Source: Datnioides undecimradiatus
Lineage: Eukaryota > Chordata > Actinopteri > Lobotiformes > Datnioididae
DNA length: 64,000 bases
Assembly: GCA_008933995.1 (NCBI GenBank)
Contig: WARS01000029.1
Location: 15,871,131-15,935,130, forward strand
Reading direction: 5' to 3'
Shown: in pieces, positions 56,101-64,000 of the stretch
Layout: each line of letters opens with the position of its first letter
Position numbering within the stretch: the stretch's first letter is position 1
Notes under the pieces: model-generated
What the model was told of the DNA's origin: nothing
Seen by the model: only the letters and a program-made list of their open reading frames with translations
Database searches by the model: none
Translations under genes and position numbers: made by a program

Positions 56101-59100
56101 TGTGCTGTCTTTTTTCCTTTTCTGTATTTGGTGTCAGTCAGGTCAAATGTTCTCATTCTTATGTGACCAGTGTGGTATGACTATGGCATCTCACTCTAAC
56201 CAAAGGCATTCTGACTTTTATTCTGCCAATGAATCCAAGTCAAGTCACACAGCGAAAATATGATCTGGTTTGAGTAAGTGTCGAAATATCACTGGAATAC
56301 CAGAAGAAATGTGCTCTGGGCCTCAGTTTAATCAAGAAAAAGCTGCAAAGTTGGCTCACATATGTCATCATAAAAATGTATTTTTAGCCTAAACCTTGCC
56401 TTGGGAAGTATTCACAAAGTTTCATGGACTACACTTTTGCTGATGAGGGGAATAAGCTGCCAGATCTTTTAAATTGGACCAGATTTGTTTTACCTATTTA
56501 ACTATTTGTAGCAAAGATAAAGATACGTGTCTACTTCTGTCTAATTCTTTTTGCCTGGACAGACATGCCACAGCTGACCACATGTCTATAGAGTCTGTAT
56601 TACTCATGCATTTTCAGACAGCAGCAACTCCTCTTGCAGACCTCTCTGTGTATGACTTAGCACACGGGTGGGTTTTTGATTTACATCTCGGCTGTGCCAC
56701 TTGCTGTTCTTGGCTCGACGCTGCTGTGTTTCATCAAAGAAAAATCCGCTCTACTCTGACTGCAGCAGTTAAGACGGCCGTCCGCCGCTGTGCTGCCTCT
56801 GCCAGAGTGGGGCCGATGGCTGACTGGGCCCTTGCAGCTGTCAGCTGGGGAGAGGGAGAGAGAGATGGAGAGATGGCAGGGGAGAGATGTGGTCATTAGG
56901 ATCAGGGCTTCACTGACCTCCTTAAACAAGCTGCAAGAAAACAGTTTGTTTACAGTGTTTTGCAAGGACAGTTTTGGATGTTTGAGTTAATAATGAGCAG
57001 GCTCCTATTTCATCTTTTCCAGAGAGTATGCTAGCACTGCATTAGCAGCTTATCTTATTTCAACTCTGATTAAGATGTGAGTAACATTCACAACACGTAA
57101 TAGTTGCTAAGCATGCATCAGAACTTTGTAAACAGATCACTCTTTAAAACTGCTACAGCAACAAATTTCAAATGCTTGGGCTCAGCTTGTTTAAATGGTG
57201 TCTGAAATGGCCCTTTTTTACAAGGCTGGGCATGTTGGAGATTAATCAGCCAGCCAATCAAACATTGGCTTCAACTGAGTGGTCAAAAACAAATGGGCAA
57301 ACATGATGCGAACCAAGGCTGTTTTAATGCCTTCATTAGAGCAGAGGAGAAAGCAGCCAAAAAGCATGAGTTTTATCCTCTCTCTTGTTCTCTCTCCATC
57401 TCTGCCAGGAAGCTGCCATGGGGCAGTGCCCAGCCAGCTCACTGCACCATTGGCTGGCGCTGCCCCAGAGGACTATGAAAGACATTATAAAGTCTAATAG
57501 TGCAGTTTATATACTTTATTAGTGCTTGTTAATAGAAGCCCAGCATTCTGGAAGAATTACTTATTCTCTAGTCATGTGCAACGCAGTCCAGTCCTGCACT
57601 GTATTAACTTGCTCACCAGGACTAATAAGTGCACAAAGGAATGACAGAATAAAGGTTGGTTAAAGAAAAAGAACTCTTGCTTGTCTGTGAATGATGTGGG
57701 TCTACATCAATCACAAACCCTGAGCGTGACAACTTGCACTTCTGTACTCTGCTGATTTGGACTCAGATATTTGTACGTGCATTATGCCTTGGCAGCTATA
57801 GATCTGTACACATTACTGTCCCAGATATAGAGCCAAGTTTCATCACACAGAGTCAATATCTATTGAATTAGTCTTTGAATGATATATTTTAAAGTACTGG
57901 CAAGCAAATCTTTGAGTCAAAATTTATTATAGCTTATGTATTGCTTTAAGCCAAAACCTCTAAGGTTCCATCATTCCAGACAGTGATATCATCCTGATCA
58001 TCCACTGTCAGCACACAGGCAGCATTGTAGAACAGGTGGACCAGTGTTTTGTCAAAAAATTTCTCTTTTAGTAGCAAATCTGGACAGCACAGAGCTACGT
58101 GATGAGAGGAAGTGGAGGATTTTGGGAAAGTGAGGCTAGAGCCCTGTTCAGCTTAATGCTTGTAAGTCCAACTTGCAGGGAGCTGGGAGGCTTGCCAGGC
58201 CGACTCTAGATGTTAATAAAGTTTAGAGGCTCTATGCCAGCACTGTGATCTGTAATGCTTGGGGTTATTTTTACAGACTTTTTACAGACAATTATATTTG
58301 AAAGGGAAGGCTGTTTTTCAGTGGGCTAATATCAGAGCAAGGAGATAAAATATGTGATAAGAAGATGCAATTTCCCATGATGTGATGCTGGGGAGTGAGT
58401 TTTTTTCATTGTGTGGGAATATTTTCTGTACATGAACTCTCCATGTTGTACTGAAACAGCGATACAGACCATACTACTAGACGTGAATTATTTTTCCCCA
58501 AAGAAAAATCTGCCACATCATAGCCACACACCCTAACACTAGTTGTTGTTGGTAGTTGATTAAATTCGACCACAGATAGATGGCGGTAGTGTTGTCAAAG
58601 TGCCTGAAGAGCAACATTTTAAAACCAGAGAGGGAGTATTGTTGGTACATATTCCCAATCTGTTTCCGCAGCCAATGCAAAGATTGACAATTCACTCAGT
58701 CTGTCATTTGTTAGCATCTTTGTTTAATCATCTTTGACACACCAGTTGCTGAGCAGTGAGTTGACATTGGTTGTAGTTGCTGTGCTGATGTCGCTGCCTA
58801 CCAGAGATGTTGGCTTGATCTCAGCCACTAAAGTTGAAATCGCACAGATGAGCTGGTTGCTCTGTCCAGAAGTTTCCACTGGAAACAGTAGAGACATCTG
58901 TTATCTTCTGGCTCCTGTAGTATCTGTGTGGTTTACATTCTCTACATCAAATTGCATTTAAAGAAAGCCATACAGTTCCCATTTGACAGTGTTTTCCTGT
59001 AATCCCAAATGAGGAAACAATTTTGATGCAAGCAGGTTTGTTGAAGAAAATCAGTCCTGTTCTTCTTTGGTTTACTGTTGCCAGGATTAAATGTAGGACC

Positions 59101-62100
59101 CCTTTTCTCCATTTGAACTCATATGGGCAGTGCAATAAGTGTGTTAAATGGATCCATATTATACTGAGTAATAGCCTCAGTATGCACTCTTCATTAACAT
59201 GCTTAACATTCCCCCCAAGACCCAGAAGTCGGCTTCTATAATACACTGCTTAACACAAACATTATGTTGGACACTTAAGATCTCTTATGGGGCTCCTTGT
59301 TGGCAGTTTCGGTAGTGAGCAGATTTGGACAGCGTGTGTTTTTGTGTGTAAGTGTGCGCTGATGATTGGGTCAAAGTGGAGGACACGCTGATGAACTCTG
59401 AGCATGAAAACCTTGAGAAGTTAATAAAAGATGCACACACTTTTATTGCCAGCTAATTAGAGCAGAGATCCAACAGACAGGTCCAAAGAAGAGGTTAGTA
59501 AAATGTTATTGTTTTTAGCTTATTTTGGCTTGAGAGCGCAATCTGTTGCAACACTGGTCAGCCACTTGTTGCGTGTTTCCAAAACAGGACACGCAACATT
59601 GCAGTACTTGGCAAAGAAAATGTTAAGCCACTGATATTCTTTAACGACTGAGTCAATCAGCAAAGAGATGTTATGGTCATTTACTGCTTTGGGACAGTTG
59701 AAGACATAATATCTGTGTGAGTGTTTGTGCATCAATGCATTTGCACACACTGCTTGTGATTAGCTGTTTGGCATTGGTGAGTGCATACGTGTAGATGTCT
59801 GTTTTGATCAATAGATGAAATGTTTGCTTTGGATCGCCACCTTTTGGACCTTTCCAAACCTTGATTTCTTTCATATTTAATAAAGATGATGGTGGTGCAC
59901 AGGTTACTTTAAAAATGGAAGTTGAAAGATTTGAGCCTAATGGGGACCAGTGCACAGCTGTCCTAGCTAGCTTGACATTTACAGCAGTTTCCCCCAGCTC
60001 AGTGTTCAACCTTTACAACAAAGCCAAAAACCATCAAGAGGAGATTCACTCACCTTAAAACTGATATGCTGAGATTCTTGGATCCGCACAGACAAGACAC
60101 ATGGGTTCACACGGTTTCAGTAACCAATAAACCTTGCCGTAGCAGGAAATGTCTCTTATATATCACCAGCAGTTTTAGACAAGAATATTTAGGATGAGTA
60201 CCTGGCTTTTTCCCCAGTTTGTCCTCGCTGAAGCTGAGTCACAGATTTAATGGCCAGATAGAGGGAGTGAAGAAAGGAGAGGAGAGTAACATTTTTCTCT
60301 ACCCCGTTCTCTGTTTGTGTGAGCTAACTTTTGCCCTTAAAAAGTCAGCACACAGCAGATGTTGACTAATATCGATAAAAAGCCTAATCAGGCACTTTCA
60401 GCTCGTTTTGACAGTGATCTAATAGGCATGTGTTTTAAAGTTGAAATGAATTAGGCAGCGTCAGAGCCGTGACAGCCAGGTGCTGAGCACTTGGCCCAGC
60501 GTAGCGGAGCCTCAGCCAATTGGAAAATGCTTTGCAGAATTTATCTGCACCCTTCTCCCTTGACAAATTATTTTATTGTTCCCACACAGTTGGTTTTCAT
60601 TTAGTCTTTTGGCTAATGAAAAGCTAAGAGCATGTGGTCTATTGTTATTCCTTTATTCAACATATATACTCTGACTGGAAGTGTTCACATCTGATACTCC
60701 CATGCAATAGGAACCCTCCAAAGCATGACACATAGAAGGTACACAGATGGTACACAGAACAGGAAACTTGAGTATATAGCATAAGAAGGACAATCTTAAA
60801 ATATGCACATTACTTTGTAAATGCTTTAAGTGCCTCAGTGGCATGATCTTAGTGACCGTCAAACTGGTTAACTGTGCTTCCTGAAGGCACAGCTTCTGTA
60901 CAGTCTCCTCCCGGCGAAAAACCTTTAACAACATTATTCAGTGTGTCTCATGTACCCGGACCAGTAGATATGCTGTGTGAGAGCTACAGATGGGAAAGAT
61001 AGGGTGAAACTTGCCTCATGTCCGAGCCCTGCACTCTGCCTGACCTTAACTCAGTACAGCAGGACTAGGCCGCTAATCTTTAACAAATGCTGGGAGTCTC
61101 CATGACCGGGCCCTCGCTGAGATGGCTTAGTCAAAACAGCCTGCTGCTCCTGAATACAACCTCAGCCTCTAGCTTAATTCAAACGCTGATTAACTAACAA
61201 ATACCTGCTGCTTGTTCCACAGCATTACACACTGAACTCCACTCTGCAGCTCTTCATGGATTTTGAAAGTGTGTTTGCTGTCCTGTAGAAGAACACACAG
61301 GCCTTCAATATTACAGGCTTTTTGGGATTTGTTGGTGTAATGATGCAAGAAATGTTAAGTGAGCAGCAAAAGCACAGGAAAACTGCATTGAATGAAAAGC
61401 GATACATTGTCTAATCCATCATTATATGTTTCAGGGATAGTGCTTTGTTTTCAAAGATGGAAAAATAACTATATAAATAACAGTTTAGCATTGTTGCTGC
61501 ACTGCATTTTGAAAACCTGTGGTATCTTACTCAATAGTTCAAAAACAATGCAAAAAATGTACAAAAAATTGACATGTTTCCTTTTCTCCCTGTAAGCATT
61601 TGTTCCACAGAAACTGTGATTTACATTTAATGTAAAAATAAATCACCAAAATCATCAAGTACCAATTCACACTGACAACCATAAACCAAACAGCCAGGAC
61701 TCTGACTTAAACGGAATGGTTTTGCGTTTAAAATGATAGCTGGTTTGGTAACAAAGTTGCGTCATGACATCGTCTCCTGCCAAATAACCTGATGGTTAAA
61801 AGCAAAACAAATACTTTTAGCAGATGATACTCGTAGAAGTGATGAAAGACAGACTTTTTGCCCAGTTTCAAATTTCACCGGTGCCCTTTTCTTAATCACC
61901 CCCCAACCCCTGTCACTTCCCATGTTTCCACGAAAGCCCTTTGGTTTTACTGCAAGACAAATTTTCCATTCCACCTGATCACAACAATACTTCTATGACT
62001 TATCGGACAAGATTCTTCCTTATCTTCTTATACACTGACACTGTAAATGTGGACCTAGCAACATTTTCTGACCACTTTGATCTTTAAACAAACACAATGC

Positions 62101-64000
62101 ACTTCAGACTTTGCCAGGCTGAAGCACAGAGGCAGACTTTAGACTTGGAGCAGTTGGCACGCCTGACATGTTGAATTAAGCATCACCACTTGGGCTGTAA
62201 CTTGCCATCTATGAGAAATATCGGTATGTTCCAAGTAAGTTTTATATATTTAAATGACATTAATGCAGAACATATTGTGAAATTCAACGAAAGTATGTAG
62301 AGTTTTGGCGGTTACTGTTAGTGATGAATAATTCAAGTTTATTTTTGAGTCATTTTTATGCATCTGTGGGGCTTTGATAGCCTTGGTACTCGTATCTGAT
62401 TGGACATAAATGGCAGTGTACAGTACTAGCGTCCAGCGTAAACTGCCAGTATGTATTTTTTATTTTTTTATTTGTAAATTTTTGAGAACAATTTGATACA
62501 CTGGGAACAATAAATCTTCGACAATTTATGTAATAGCCCAGTCATTATTGTTGTTTTAGAGAATGCTGCTTTTTATTCCAACTAGAAGAAAAAATGAAAG
62601 TTCAACATTAACCATAAACTGAATATAATACATTAAAAAAAAATGAAATTTAGGAAGGATGTTCTTACATTTTAGGGCTAGAAAAGGCTGCAGTTAAAGA
62701 AATATTTAATGTGTAGCCTCTAAAACCTCAATTCAACAAAAGTCAACAGGACTTGTTAGCCATATCCTTGATAGCTTCAGCTGTAAATGTAAATGCACAG
62801 GTTACCACAGCGCCCACTTTTATAGGGCCAGGCCTGTCATTTGACACGAAAATATGGCCAATCTAGGCCACTGTAAAGATGCCAGTCTTCTACAAGCCTC
62901 AAGAGCTCTGAGCCATGAAGGAGTCCAGCAAGAGAGGCAAAGCATCAGTATATGTACACTGCAGCCTGCCAAAGTACACTCATTTAACAGCACAAAAAGA
63001 CTTGCACTGAGAACCCGCATGTTTATGTTAGGGATGATGTAAAATGGCCAGAATTCATATTTCACATCAAATTTCTCTTTTAAGATGGCTTCTCTCAATT
63101 TTTACGTGCAAGGAAACAAACATTTGCATTTCAAAGTTCTTCAAATAAAAATAAATGAAAAGCAAACCCTTTTATGGGTTTGGAGACTATATTGGAAAAC
63201 AGGTCAGGGGCAAAATGAATATTTTTTTTATGGTTCGTAAAAGAGCCTCACAATGAATGCCAGGTTATGTGAAAGGCTTGACACATGGTACAGGCCAGAG
63301 CCCTTCGAGGTTCCCTCTTTATTCAGCCTTTACAGTCTCAGCCAAGAGCAGCCAAACAACACACATGGCAGAGGCCAAGATGATAATGAAGAATGATTTC
63401 TTTATTTCTGCTCGTTATTGTCTGATTATGCTCCTTGTCAACACTGACCTATCCAAGAATCTATCAGCTAACAACCTTCACTTGTTCCTTTTGGGTTTAT
63501 CACATTCTGGTTAATGTATAATCAATGCAGAGCTCAGAGACATTCTTCTTTTCTTGGTATTTGCTGTTTCTGTATTTTTGACTTAAATCAAAAGTGTATT
63601 GTAGAGAGAGACAGCGAGAGGAGAGAGTGGCCGATTGGCAAGCACCTATGGTCCCTGCCTATTTTTTTGAATGTGTATTTTTTTTTGCCATTTTTCATTA
63701 TTGTAGTCACTTTAATAGATACTTCATGCAGTTTGCTCAGTTTCTTAAGATGTGTTGTGGATATGACATGTATGCACGTCATATACAAAACATTTTGTAC
63801 ATAGGTGGTTGTATAGATAGGAAGAAACTGTGCGAAGCCTCATTTATTCTCAGTGTAAGCTAACCTTAGATGCAATTCTTGGCCTGTAGGTGATAGATAA
63901 TATACTTAATCTTTTGTTGGCAGTGTGTCTTTGTCCTGTATGTGTCAGGATACACCAATACAAAAAATGTGTTCTTGTAAAAGCACAAAAATTCAATCAT
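50138..64000. other. Gene-poor 14 kb, probably intron of the gene starting at about 49.8 kb
   Basis: No supported exon, RNA gene or mobile element was found. It is mainly AT-rich with a TG microsatellite. Islands of higher complexity and GC at about 53280-53470, 56680-56880 and 60410-60620 could be conserved non-coding elements. The open frames present (the longest about 150 codons) lack splice context and recognisable similarity. Confidence 0.5.
54710..54748 (+). repeat. TG dinucleotide microsatellite
   Basis: A TG array with one short interruption (TAGG) near its start, in the gene-poor right part of the window. Confidence 0.9.

Overview
This window is vertebrate nuclear DNA, most likely from a ray-finned (teleost) fish. 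The genes are split by many GT-AG introns, most of them short. Splice sites join into full-length proteins close to their human counterparts. The DNA is AT-rich with CA/TG, GA and AAT microsatellites, and one retroposon-like 3' tail of a type common in fish lies in an intron. I saw no bacterial features, CRISPR array, tRNA or rRNA gene, and no retroviral or Polinton-type element.

Layout, left to right: (1) 311-12736, minus strand: TNNI3K, an ankyrin-repeat cardiac kinase, complete in 24 coding exons (822 codons). (2) 13718-16006, minus: FPGT, fucose-1-phosphate guanylyltransferase, 4 coding exons (579 aa), directly upstream of TNNI3K as in mammals. (3) 18484-24616, minus: ACOT11, an acyl-CoA thioesterase with two HotDog domains and a START domain, 15 coding exons (576 aa), with a probable non-coding first exon ending at 25817. 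(4) 27163-39612, plus: SSBP3, a LisH/LUFS transcription cofactor, 18 coding exons (383 aa), divergent from ACOT11. (5) 44479-46334, minus: DIO1, a selenocysteine-containing deiodinase, 4 coding exons (248 aa), with its in-frame UGA and a SECIS element both visible. (6) 47509-48748, plus: a possible small three-exon gene that I do not recognise. (7) 49801-50137, plus: a GC-rich exon followed by about 14 kb without recognisable coding sequence. Gene order and strand suggest this is the 5' end of GLIS1, but the protein sequence does not confirm it.

The genes do not form a pathway; they are a conserved neighbourhood. ACOT11, SSBP3, DIO1 and GLIS1 lie together on human 1p32.3, and FPGT-TNNI3K lie together on 1p31.1. 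Here the two blocks are joined between FPGT and ACOT11. The main points worth checking are: the DIO1 Sec/SECIS pair and a proline at Sec+2, which bears on propylthiouracil sensitivity; exon phases that would allow the FPGT-TNNI3K read-through fusion known in humans; repeated PBX-HOX-like motifs in SSBP3 intron 4; and the unrecognised small gene near 48 kb. All exon boundaries were read by eye from splice signals, reading frame and remembered homologues. No alignment was run.
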